From CAIVVT01 sp052145115 (lineage in GTDB: Bacteria; Acidobacteriota; Terriglobia; Bryobacterales; Bryobacteraceae), in NCBI GenBank assembly GCA_052145115.1, contig JBKQPG010000099.1, forward strand, positions 62,001 through 126,000: a stretch of 64,000 nt of DNA. Reading direction: 5' to 3'. Made by a program: the position numbers and the translations under genes. Below, one piece after another: positions 26,923 through 35,296 of the stretch. Positions within the stretch are counted from its first letter, which is position 1, and each line of letters begins with the position of its first letter. The notes beneath the pieces are model-generated. The model was given only the letters and a program-made list of their open reading frames with translations, was not told the origin of the DNA and searched no databases.

Positions 26923-28158
26923 ATGGGCGTGAGTTCCATGCTGAATCGTCGCAATTTCACCCGCTTGGCCCTGGCCGCCGGAGCATCAGCCAGCCTGATC
27001 ACGCAGCGGGCCCTGGCGGCGTTGCCGCAGATCAAGATCACCCGGATCCGGTGCTACCGGCCGCCCGACCCGAATCCAACCTTCAACCAGAGCAACCTGA
27101 TTGTCACTGTGGAAACCGACGCCGGCATCACAGGGATCGGGGAAGGCGGCACGCGGGACATGGTGGAGCAGGGCGCCGGCATGCTGATCGGCGAGGACGC
27201 GGCGCGGATCGACCATCTGTGGCAAACCCTGTTCCGCGGGTACTTCTACCCGCCGGGGCGGGAGAAGCTCCACGGATTGGGGGCGCTGGACCTGGCGTTG
27301 TGGGACATCAAGGGCAAGGCTCTCGGGGTCCCGGTTTACGAATTGCTCGGCGGCTTATCGCGCCACTACGTCGAGTGTTATTCCACGAGCTTCCCCAGCC
27401 GGGGGACGCTGGCCGAGACGGCCAAGGCGTGCATCGCAGCCGGATTCCGCGCCTACCGCATCGCCGTTTACGAGGCCGGTACGGGTATCTTCGATGCACA
27501 CACCGATGTGCGCGCGACAGCGGAGCAATGCCGGATCGTCCGTGAGGCGATTGGCAAAGACGCCGACTGGGCGATCGATTTTCACACCCGCCTGGATCTG
27601 TCGGACGCCGTCACTTTATCATCCCTGATCGAGGGCTACCAGCCTTATTTTGTGGAGGACCCACTACGCTCGGAGAACCTGGCGATCTACCGCAGCTTGC
27701 GGGAGCGCGTGAGGGTGCCGCTGGCCGTGGGGGAACAGTTCGGCGTGCGGTGGGAATTCAACGAATTGATCGAGAAGAACCTGATCGATTATGCGCGGGT
27801 GACCATTCCGAATGTGGGCGGCATCACGGAGTATATGAAGATCGCCGCGCTGTGCGAGACGCACACCATCGGGCTGATTCCGCATTTCACGGGGCCGGTC
27901 TCCGTTGCGGCCCTGGTGCATGCGCTGAGCGTGTTTTCCGGACCGGTTCTGATGGAATTCTTCGGGTCCGCGCCGCAGGCACTGCCGCATATGCCGCGCA
28001 GCTTCGACTTCCGCGACGGGAAATTGTGGCCCAACTCACGACCGGGGCTGGGCGTGGAATTCGATCCCAAAGCGGCTGAAATGATTGGTGAATTTACGGC
28101 GCATTACGCCCCCATCCCACAATTGCGCAGACCGGATGGGTCGATGACTAATTGGTAA
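26923..28158 (+). CDS. Tat-exported enolase-superfamily enzyme, galactonate-dehydratase-like
   Basis: A 411-residue mandelate racemase/muconate lactonizing-type protein. A Tat signal (NRRNFTRLA) is followed by the capping domain and the barrel domain. Metal ligands are Asp219, Glu245 (VEDPL) and Glu271 (VGEQ). His221 in DFH and His321 (IPH) match the acid/base set of the D-galactonate dehydratase subgroup, rather than the Lys-x-Lys racemase set. It should dehydrate an acid sugar. Export by Tat is unusual for this family. GAGG 8 nt before the ATG supports this start; an in-frame ATG at 26938 also exists. Confidence 0.85.
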   Translation: MGVSSMLNRRNFTRLALAAGASASLITQRALAALPQIKITRIRCYRPPDPNPTFNQSNLIVTVETDAGITGIGEGGTRDMVEQGAGMLIGEDAARIDHLWQTLFRGYFYPPGREKLHGLGALDLALWDIKGKALGVPVYELLGGLSRHYVECYSTSFPSRGTLAETAKACIAAGFRAYRIAVYEAGTGIFDAHTDVRATAEQCRIVREAIGKDADWAIDFHTRLDLSDAVTLSSLIEGYQPYFVEDPLRSENLAIYRSLRERVRVPLAVGEQFGVRWEFNELIEKNLIDYARVTIPNVGGITEYMKIAALCETHTIGLIPHFTGPVSVAALVHALSVFSGPVLMEFFGSAPQALPHMPRSFDFRDGKLWPNSRPGLGVEFDPKAAEMIGEFTAHYAPIPQLRRPDGSMTNW

Positions 28159-28482
28159 ATGGACGGAATAAAGAGCGGACGAGAGAAATCGGTATTGATA
28201 AACGTAACGAATCTTAATTCCTCAATATGCGATTGTCTTGCGGATTGAAGAGGAGTACAGTGTAATTCGCTTCAGGTCTCGCAGGGCATGCCCGGGGCTC
28301 GATTTTTCATGGTGATAGGCCGGGCGAATCAAGATGGCGTCAAGTGATCACGAGTAGCGCGGTGGTCGGCGCAGTCTGAACCCATGTTCGCTTGCTCCAT
28401 GGGAGCAGAGGGCATGGGAATAGGGGTGTATAGGAATGGCGGGAACGGACGTTCCCGGCTTCAGGAGGTCGAAATAAGAGCG
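28159..28482. promoter_or_regulatory. Upstream region of the TonB receptor with an 8-bp hairpin
   Basis: This 324-bp gap holds no separate gene. A perfect inverted repeat CGGGAACG-GA-CGTTCCCG (28440-28457) lies just before AGGAGG at 28463-28468. It could act as an operator or occlude the ribosome site. Confidence 0.5.
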
Positions 28483-31400
28483 ATGACGAAAGCTCGAATG
28501 ATCATCTTATTCGCGCTGGCTATGGGGTTGATTTTGCTTCTCATGCCCCTTGGACAAGCGCAAACGTTCCGTGGCCGTATTGAAGGCATCGTCACAGACG
28601 AAAGCAACGCAGTGGTCATCGGCGCGTCCGTGACCCTGCTCAATGTGAACACCGCCCTCAAGACAACTCACCAGACGAGCGCAACAGGTTTGTACGTGTT
28701 CGACAACGTCGATCCTGGAACTTACTCGGTCACTGTGGAAATTACCGGGTTTACGAAGTTCCTGCAGGAGAACATCCTGATGCAGTCGGGCGGCAACGTG
28801 ACCGTCAACGTCGGCCTCAAGGTCGGCTCGGTGCAGAACACGGTGACCGTTACCGAATCTCCCGTCGCGGTGGATTTCAACTCCTCCAATAAGGACATGA
28901 CGATCGACTCGACGATGGCCGCCGAGGTCCCGCGCCTCGACCGCAACCCATTCAAGCTCACCCTGCTGGCGCCCTCGGCCATCAACACCCGCGGTGAGAT
29001 GCAGCCGTATCACTCCTGGTCCATGAACAGCGTTGACCTCGGTGGCGGGACCAACCTGGCCAACGACCTGCAGGTGGACGGCAGCCCGATCGGTCTCGGC
29101 CACAAGGGCAGCTATCCGCCCAATACGGATGACGTGCAGGAAGTCGTCGTCGCGCAGAACAGCGTCGACGCCGAATCCGGCCACAGCGCCGGTGGCATCA
29201 TCTCGATGAACACCAAGTCGGGAACCAACGACTGGCATGGCGACGCCTTTTACCTGGGCCGCTACCCGTGGGCCAGCGCCGAGGCGGATCGCACCACGTT
29301 CAGCGCGAACGCTCAGCGCCAGAACATGTACGGAGGCACGCTCGGCGCCCCAATTCTCAAGAACAAGCTCTTCACCTTCTCCTCGGCCGAGGTATGGAAG
29401 GTCGGTTATCCCAATAGCTACGTCACCACGGTTCCGACGGCCCTGGAGCAGCAGGGCGACTTTTCCAAGTCCTACAACATCAGCGGTGGGATCAGGACCG
29501 TTTACGATCCCTGGACGACGGTGCTCAATCCCGACGGCAGCGTCACCCGCACGCCCTTCGCCGACAACATGATCCCGGCGACCCGGTTCGACTCAGTCAC
29601 CGGCGGGCTGATGAAGCAGTTCTGGGCGCCCAATAACCCCGGCGACAACATCACCGGCGTCAACGATTACAAGAAGGGCTTCATCGAGGACTACACCTAC
29701 TACAACTACACCGAGCGCGTCGACTACAACATCACCGACCGGTGGAAGATCTTCGGCCGCGTCAGCCGTTACTACACCACCGACCTTGCCGGCAACCCGA
29801 CGCCTGATGCGACCACGGAACTCTACGTTCCGACCGGCACCTTGCGCGGCGCCTGGCAGGGATCGGGGGATGCCGTTTTCACGCTCAACCCCCGCACCGT
29901 ATTCGACTTCCATGGCGACTGGCACGACGTGATCGATGCTTACGTTTCCACGCCGCTCGGCTCTGGCGGCTGGGGCGGCATCTGGCCCAACAGCGACTGG
30001 TACAAACCCTACACCTCGGCCGATACCGGCGTGCCGTTGTACTTCCCGAACCTCAACATCGGCGGCAACGGCTTCGGCGGCGGCGGCTTCTATTGGGACC
30101 AGCGGCCGAAGGGCGAATCCTTCAGCGGCAAGATCTCCCATCAGATCGGCTCGCACTTCCTGAAGGCCGGCGGGGAATGGCGCAGGAGCTCTGGCTATAC
30201 GTATGTCTCCAGCACCACGTCCTTCCTGTTCAACCAGTCGGTCACCGCGTCGACGTACATCAATCCCAACACTGCGGCCAATGGCGACCAGTGGGCCACG
30301 TTCCTGCTGGGCGCGCTGGACAACTCCTCCTACATGATCGGCGGCCCGGCGCCCGATCCGTACACCCAGTTCTACGGCATGTTCTTCCAGGATGACTGGA
30401 AGCTGAGCCGCAGAATCACGTTGAATCTCGGCATCCGCAACGAGTACGAGACGGCGTGGTACGACCCGAACCACGAGCTCTCCAAGGGCCTCGACCTTTC
30501 GCAGCCGACTCCGGAGATGGTTGCCAATCCGCCCAATATGAGCGTCATCGGCCAAACCATTCCGGGACTCACGACCAACCCGATTTGGAACGGCCTGTGG
30601 AATTTTACCAGCAGCAGCAGCCCGGGCATGTGGAACGCCCCCAAGCTGGCCCTGCAGCCGCGCGCCGGCATCGCCTTCCGCGTGGACGACAAGACGTCGC
30701 TGCGCGCCGGCTATGCACGTTACACCATTCCGACCGAATTCAACATGACCAACGCACCGGGGTTCGAAACGGTCAGCTTCCTCGAGCCGCCGTTCTTCGG
30801 CTACACCGGCTACCAGAACACCGCGCCTTTGCTGGAGGGCGTCCCGCAGGAGACCTTCTCCGATCCCTTCCCGGCCTCGGATCCCCTGCTGCCGGTCATA
30901 GGCAAGGGATTTGGGACCAACGTGGGCCGCGGCCAGAATGGCGCTCTGATGTGGTACGACCAGAACTTCAAGAAGGCCTACAACGATCGCTTCAACTTCT
31001 CGTTCCAGCGCCAGTTGCCCGGGCAGATTGTCGGATCGGCGACGTACTTCCTCAATTTCGGGCACCAGCTGTATAACGAGGTGTTTAACAACCTCAACCC
31101 GGCATACGAAGTACAGTATCAGGGCCTGCTCAGCACGAGCGTGGCCAATCCGTTCTACCATTACCTCAACACAACCATCATGCCGGGGCCGCTCTACAAC
31201 GAGCAGACGGTCCCGCTCAGCAGCCTGCTGACCACCTACCCGCAGTATTCGAGCCTGAGCCAAGCCGGCACGTGCTGCGTCCCCGAACGTTACCAGTCGC
31301 TGGAACTCAAGGCTCAAAAGGTGTTCAGCCACGGCTTCAACTTCCTCTTCGCCTACGTCTACATCCACGAGAAGGGCCCGTACCAGCTCAACGATGCGGA

Positions 31401-32001
31401 GGTCTACAACAACGTCTACGAAATGCAGGACAGCGACCAGCCGACGCACCGCGTCAGCGCTGCCGGCACGTACGAACTGCCGTTCGGCAGAGGCCGCACC
31501 TATCTGAGCAACATGAGCAAGGCGGCCGACGCCGTGATCGGCGGCTGGAAGGTCACCGGCGTGTTCACCTTCATGACCGGCGACCATCCGCGCTTCGGCG
31601 ACACCATGATCGTCAACGGCAATCCCTGCGTCTCCAACCCGACTCCTGGCGAATGGTTCAACACGGCGGCGTTCTCCGAGGAACCCGTCAACACTTATGT
31701 GCTGCGAAGCAATCCGCTCCAGTACAGCTGTCTCACCGGGCCGAAGTTTGCCGACCTCGATGCGACCCTGTCCAAGGACTTCAAGATCACCGAGAGGATC
31801 AAGACCGAACTCAAGATGAATGCCTATAACGCGACCAATCGGTTAAACCGCGGTGATCCTGTTACCGACATCTACAACTCCAGCTTTGGCAAGGCTCTGT
31901 ATCAGGGCTCGCCGGGCGGGACGTTCGGCGTACAAGGCGGGACTTACGGTCCCGGCAACAGCGGCCGCCAGTTGGAGTTTGGGCTAAAAGTAATATTCTG
32001 A
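28483..32001 (+). CDS. Oar-like TonB-dependent outer-membrane receptor with carboxypeptidase-regulatory domain
   Basis: A protein of about 1,172 residues. The signal peptide (residues 1-26) is followed by a carboxypeptidase-regulatory-like beta-sandwich (GRIEGIVTDESNAVV to about residue 110). A plug domain comes next (NDLQVDGSPIG, VQEVVVAQNSVDAESGHSAGG), then a long outer-membrane barrel ending in the aromatic GRQLEFGLKVIF. This is the family expanded in Solibacter-type genomes and thought to import oligosaccharides. The ATG at 28483 is chosen for AGGAGG 14 nt upstream and the signal peptide; the frame extends back to 28384. A strong terminator follows. Confidence 0.9.
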   Translation: MTKARMIILFALAMGLILLLMPLGQAQTFRGRIEGIVTDESNAVVIGASVTLLNVNTALKTTHQTSATGLYVFDNVDPGTYSVTVEITGFTKFLQENILMQSGGNVTVNVGLKVGSVQNTVTVTESPVAVDFNSSNKDMTIDSTMAAEVPRLDRNPFKLTLLAPSAINTRGEMQPYHSWSMNSVDLGGGTNLANDLQVDGSPIGLGHKGSYPPNTDDVQEVVVAQNSVDAESGHSAGGIISMNTKSGTNDWHGDAFYLGRYPWASAEADRTTFSANAQRQNMYGGTLGAPILKNKLFTFSSAEVWKVGYPNSYVTTVPTALEQQGDFSKSYNISGGIRTVYDPWTTVLNPDGSVTRTPFADNMIPATRFDSVTGGLMKQFWAPNNPGDNITGVNDYKKGFIEDYTYYNYTERVDYNITDRWKIFGRVSRYYTTDLAGNPTPDATTELYVPTGTLRGAWQGSGDAVFTLNPRTVFDFHGDWHDVIDAYVSTPLGSGGWGGIWPNSDWYKPYTSADTGVPLYFPNLNIGGNGFGGGGFYWDQRPKGESFSGKISHQIGSHFLKAGGEWRRSSGYTYVSSTTSFLFNQSVTASTYINPNTAANGDQWATFLLGALDNSSYMIGGPAPDPYTQFYGMFFQDDWKLSRRITLNLGIRNEYETAWYDPNHELSKGLDLSQPTPEMVANPPNMSVIGQTIPGLTTNPIWNGLWNFTSSSSPGMWNAPKLALQPRAGIAFRVDDKTSLRAGYARYTIPTEFNMTNAPGFETVSFLEPPFFGYTGYQNTAPLLEGVPQETFSDPFPASDPLLPVIGKGFGTNVGRGQNGALMWYDQNFKKAYNDRFNFSFQRQLPGQIVGSATYFLNFGHQLYNEVFNNLNPAYEVQYQGLLSTSVANPFYHYLNTTIMPGPLYNEQTVPLSSLLTTYPQYSSLSQAGTCCVPERYQSLELKAQKVFSHGFNFLFAYVYIHEKGPYQLNDAEVYNNVYEMQDSDQPTHRVSAAGTYELPFGRGRTYLSNMSKAADAVIGGWKVTGVFTFMTGDHPRFGDTMIVNGNPCVSNPTPGEWFNTAAFSEEPVNTYVLRSNPLQYSCLTGPKFADLDATLSKDFKITERIKTELKMNAYNATNRLNRGDPVTDIYNSSFGKALYQGSPGGTFGVQGGTYGPGNSGRQLEFGLKVIF

Positions 32002-32038
32002 GGCCCGAACTGGCGCGCTGATTTATTCAACGCTCGAG

Positions 32039-32070
32039 ACCCGGCGGCCCCGCAGCCGCCGGGTTTTCTT
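32039..32070 (+). terminator. Rho-independent terminator after the TonB receptor
   Basis: A GC-rich stem of about 10 bp (ACCCGGCGGC with GCCGCCGGGT, ending near 32064) and a TTTTCTT tract lie 38 nt after the receptor stop codon. Confidence 0.9.
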
Positions 32071-32154
32071 ATGGCCGTTGGCACGACCCCGGAAAGCGCG
32101 TGTAGACTATGCAAGTGGAACCAATCGCAAGCCCGCCGTGAGGTCGTTCTGCCG

Positions 32155-33912
32155 TTGACCCGCCGCACTCTCCTCGGTTGCCTCGCCCTGCCGCTGGGAT
32201 CTCTGCGCGCGCAGCAGTTGCCCACCAAAATGGAAGGCATGGCCTCCCGCGGTGTGCGTCCGGCCCCTCGCGCCAAGGCCTCCGGGCGCCCCTTCCACGC
32301 GCGTTTCACCGACATCGCCGCACAGGCCGGGCTCAAGCTCCCCGTCGTCTGCGGCCATCCCGCCCGCGCCGACTACGTCATCGAGGCGATGAGTTGCGGC
32401 GTTGCCTTCCTCGACTACGACAACGACGGCTGGATCGACATCCTGGTGCTGACCGGCTCGCGCTACGGCGATCCTCCCGCCGACGCCTCCCTGCGCCTCT
32501 ATAAGAACAACCGCGACGGCACGTTCAGCGATGTCACGGCCAAGGCGGGCTTGTTTCGCACCGGCTATTGGTACGGGGTGACCGTCGGCGACTACAACAA
32601 CGACGGGTGCGACGACTTCTTCCTCACCGGCTGGGAGCACAATGCGCTCTATCGCAACAACGGCGATGGCACTTTCAGCGACGTGACGCGGGTAGCAGGC
32701 CTGCTCGACCCTCTGCCCCGCTTTGGCTCGGGCTGCGCCTTTCTGGACTATGACCGCGACGGCCGGCTGGACCTGTTCGTCGCCAACTACCTGCGCTTCG
32801 ACATGGACATGGTGCCGCGCGCCGATGCCTCCAAGAGCTGCAACCTGGAGGGCCTGTTCTGCGGCCCGCGCGGTTTGCCCTATGGGCGCCACTCGCTGTA
32901 TCACAACAACGGCGACGGCACATTCACCGATGTCACCGAGCGTTCCGGCATCGGCAAGACCGAAGGCGGCTACGGCCTGACGGCCGTCGCCGCCGATTTC
33001 GACAACGACGGCTGGCCCGACATCTACCTCGCCTGCGACTCCACCCCGAGCCTGCTTTTCCGCAACAATCACGACGGCACCTTCACCGAACAGGGAATGG
33101 AGAGCGGCGTCGCCCTCAGCGAGGACGGCATGCTGCAGGCGGGCATGGGCGTGGGTATCGGCGATTTCCTGTTGGACGGCAGCCTCGACATCGTCAAGAC
33201 CCATTTCTCCGCCGACACGCCGGCGCTGTATCTCAACAACGGCAAAGGCGATTTTAGCGACGGCACGCTGCGCGCCGGCCTGGGCGTAGAAACGCGCTTC
33301 ATCGATTGGGGCGTCGTTGTGGCCGACCTGGACAACGACGGCTGCCCCGATATCCTCTTTGCGACCGGCGGCATTTACCCCGAGTTGCGCGATGTCTACC
33401 TCACGCCGCGGGTGATCTTCCGGAATCTCGGAAACGGGCGGTTCGAGGAGCTGACCGGCGAGGCTGGTCCGGGCATCGAGGCGGTCGCTTCCAGCCGCGG
33501 CTGCGCCTGCGGCGACTTCGACAACGACGGCGACATGGACGTTCTGATTCTCAACCACAACGCGCCTCCCTCGTTGTTGCGCAACGACGTCAGCGGCGGG
33601 AACCACTGGATCAAGGTGAAACTCAGCGGCGTTCAATCCAATCGCAGCGCCATTGGCGCGCGCGTGACGGTGCGCTACGGCGGCCGGATTCAGGCGCAGG
33701 AGGTCCTCAGCCAGTCGTCCTATTTGTCGGTCAACGACAGCCGCCTGCATTTTGGACTCGGCCCGGCAGCGACGGCCGATATCGAGGTCCGTTGGCCGCT
33801 CGGCCGGGTCGAGAAGTTCAGCGCCGTGGCGGCCGATCAGCTCATTTGCATCCAGGAAGGCGCGGGCATTACGCGCACCGAGAACTTCGGCATCGGCGCG
33901 CGCAAGACATGA
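32155..33912 (+). CDS. Tat-exported CRTAC1-type FG-GAP/VCBS protein with ASPIC/UnbV domain
   Basis: A paralogue of the protein at 12205, about 585 residues. It has a Tat-type signal (LTRRTLLGCLALPLGSLRAQ) and six or more FG-GAP blades with calcium loops (DYDNDGWID, DYNNDGCDD, DFDNDGWPD, DLDNDGCPD, DFDNDGDMD). A C-terminal ASPIC/UnbV domain follows (NHWIKVKLSG, GARVTVRYGG, LHFGLG, RWPLG). The frame runs back to ATG 32071, but that ATG abuts the preceding terminator. TTG 32155 opens the Tat signal and has GTGAGG upstream, so I prefer it. The stop overlaps the next start as ATGA, indicating coupling to the TPR protein. Confidence 0.85.
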   Translation: MTRRTLLGCLALPLGSLRAQQLPTKMEGMASRGVRPAPRAKASGRPFHARFTDIAAQAGLKLPVVCGHPARADYVIEAMSCGVAFLDYDNDGWIDILVLTGSRYGDPPADASLRLYKNNRDGTFSDVTAKAGLFRTGYWYGVTVGDYNNDGCDDFFLTGWEHNALYRNNGDGTFSDVTRVAGLLDPLPRFGSGCAFLDYDRDGRLDLFVANYLRFDMDMVPRADASKSCNLEGLFCGPRGLPYGRHSLYHNNGDGTFTDVTERSGIGKTEGGYGLTAVAADFDNDGWPDIYLACDSTPSLLFRNNHDGTFTEQGMESGVALSEDGMLQAGMGVGIGDFLLDGSLDIVKTHFSADTPALYLNNGKGDFSDGTLRAGLGVETRFIDWGVVVADLDNDGCPDILFATGGIYPELRDVYLTPRVIFRNLGNGRFEELTGEAGPGIEAVASSRGCACGDFDNDGDMDVLILNHNAPPSLLRNDVSGGNHWIKVKLSGVQSNRSAIGARVTVRYGGRIQAQEVLSQSSYLSVNDSRLHFGLGPAATADIEVRWPLGRVEKFSAVAADQLICIQEGAGITRTENFGIGARKT

Positions 33913-35099
33913 CGAAACGCATACTCGCGGTGTGGCTGGCGGTGGCCTGCGCCGGCCTCGTGCAGGCGCAGCGGAGCGGCGTCGATGCCGCCTGGGACCT
34001 GGTCGCCAAGGGACGGCGGGGCGAGGCTGTCACGCTGCTGTGGAAGATCGTCCAGAGCGAGCCGCGCAATGCCGAGGCCAGGCTGCTGCTGGGCAGCCTG
34101 TTGATGGAAGCGGGCCAGCACGCCGCGTCGATCGAGCAGATGAGCACAGCCGTGCGGCTGCTGCCCAATTCGGCCGAAGCGCACAACGCTCTGGGCGAGG
34201 CGTTCCACGCGGCCGAGGACAACAAGGCCGCGCGGCCCGAGTTCGAGCGGGCGGTGGCGATCGACCCGGCCTTCGCCCAGGCGCACGTCAACCTCGGCCT
34301 GGCACTACTGGAGCTGGGCGAAATGCAGTCTGCCAGCGCGCCCCTCGACCGCGCGCTCAGGCTATTGGGGCGCAGCGCGGACGCTGCCTTGCCGCATTAT
34401 CTGCGGGCCAAAATCTGCACTGAGAATGGCGACGTGGCGGGGGCGGCGGCGCACCTCGAGCAGGCGGTAGCGCTGCGACCCGATTTCGAGGAGGCGTGGT
34501 CCGACCTGGGCGAGGCGCGCAAGGCGCTGCTGGACGACGCTGGAGCCATAGCGGCCTATCAGCGCGCCGTGAATCTGAATCCCGATGACGCGGTGCCCCA
34601 AACCCGCCTCGGCTTGAAGCTGCTCGACCTGGGCCGTGCGCACGAGGCCGTGCCGCACCTGCGCGAGGCGGTGCGCCTGGATCCCAAAAACCAGTCGGCG
34701 CTGTACGGCTTGCAGTCGGCGCTCAAAAAGGATGGGCAGGCGGAACAGGCGGAGGCGGTGCGGCGTCAACTGGCGGAATTGATCCGCGAACGGGACCGCA
34801 ACGATCAGGCCCTGGTGCGTGCCGTCGAAACGAATAACAGGGGTGCGGAATTGGAGAAAAAGGGCGACCTTCGCGGGGCGCTAGAAAAATACGGCGCCGC
34901 GCTGGAGCTGCAGCCCGAACATGTGGGCATCCGGATCAACCTGGGTGTGGCGCTGCTGAAACTGGGGCAGTGGAACGAAGGCATCGCCCAACTGCGCGAG
35001 GCGCTGCGGCGAGACCCCGGCAATAGGGACTTGAAGCAGGCGCTCGAGGATGCCCTGGCCCAGGCACGGGCCCACGGCATCGTCATCGCCACACCGTAG
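33909..35099 (+). CDS. Exported tetratricopeptide-repeat protein
   Basis: This 396-residue protein has a signal peptide (residues 1-20, ending LVQAQ). About nine TPR units follow with the usual spacing of W/L, G, Y/L, A and P positions (AEAHNALGEAFHAAEDNKAA and AQAHVNLGLALLELGEMQSA are two). TPRs scaffold protein complexes. Its ATG overlaps the stop of the CRTAC1-type gene by 4 nt (ATGA), so the two products are probably made in fixed ratio and may bind each other on the cell surface or in the periplasm. Confidence 0.88.
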   Translation: MTKRILAVWLAVACAGLVQAQRSGVDAAWDLVAKGRRGEAVTLLWKIVQSEPRNAEARLLLGSLLMEAGQHAASIEQMSTAVRLLPNSAEAHNALGEAFHAAEDNKAARPEFERAVAIDPAFAQAHVNLGLALLELGEMQSASAPLDRALRLLGRSADAALPHYLRAKICTENGDVAGAAAHLEQAVALRPDFEEAWSDLGEARKALLDDAGAIAAYQRAVNLNPDDAVPQTRLGLKLLDLGRAHEAVPHLREAVRLDPKNQSALYGLQSALKKDGQAEQAEAVRRQLAELIRERDRNDQALVRAVETNNRGAELEKKGDLRGALEKYGAALELQPEHVGIRINLGVALLKLGQWNEGIAQLREALRRDPGNRDLKQALEDALAQARAHGIVIATP

Positions 35100-35115
35100 C
35101 CGTGGCGCCCGAAGC

Positions 35116-35211
35116 GGCCGGCGGCTCGTTCTGATTCACAATCAACACATCCAGGTCGCCGTCGTTATCGAAATCTCCAAACGCGCAGCCGCGGCTGGCC
35201 ATGACGCGGAA
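35116..35211 (-). pseudogene. Remnant of a CRTAC1-type FG-GAP protein
   Basis: About 32 codons on the minus strand read FRVMASRGCAFGDFDNDGDL then DVLIVNQNEPP. This closely parallels the last FG-GAP blade of the protein at 32155 (SSRGCACGDFDNDGDMDVLI). Nothing of the family lies on either side, and the frame continues into unrelated sequence. It is a decayed inverted copy. Confidence 0.7.
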
Positions 35212-35296
35212 GCAAGTCTCGCTGAACCCCTTAACTTCCGGATGGCGCGTCACTCGGGACCTATCCGCTTTTTTGAAACGGCGTACACTGGACGAC

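Noticed and set aside
29593..31587. 664-codon ORF antisense to the TonB receptor
   Set aside because: Long antisense frames are common in GC-rich DNA; composition is Val/Arg/Gly-biased and the sense gene is certain.
32107..33750. 547-codon ORF antisense to the CRTAC1-type gene
   Set aside because: Mirror of the repeated GAC/GAT calcium loops on the sense strand; no domain of its own.
35201..35296. Upstream extension of the spermidine-synthase-like gene
   Set aside because: This stretch overlaps the CRTAC1 relic edge; the ATG at 35297 fits the start of the membrane domain.
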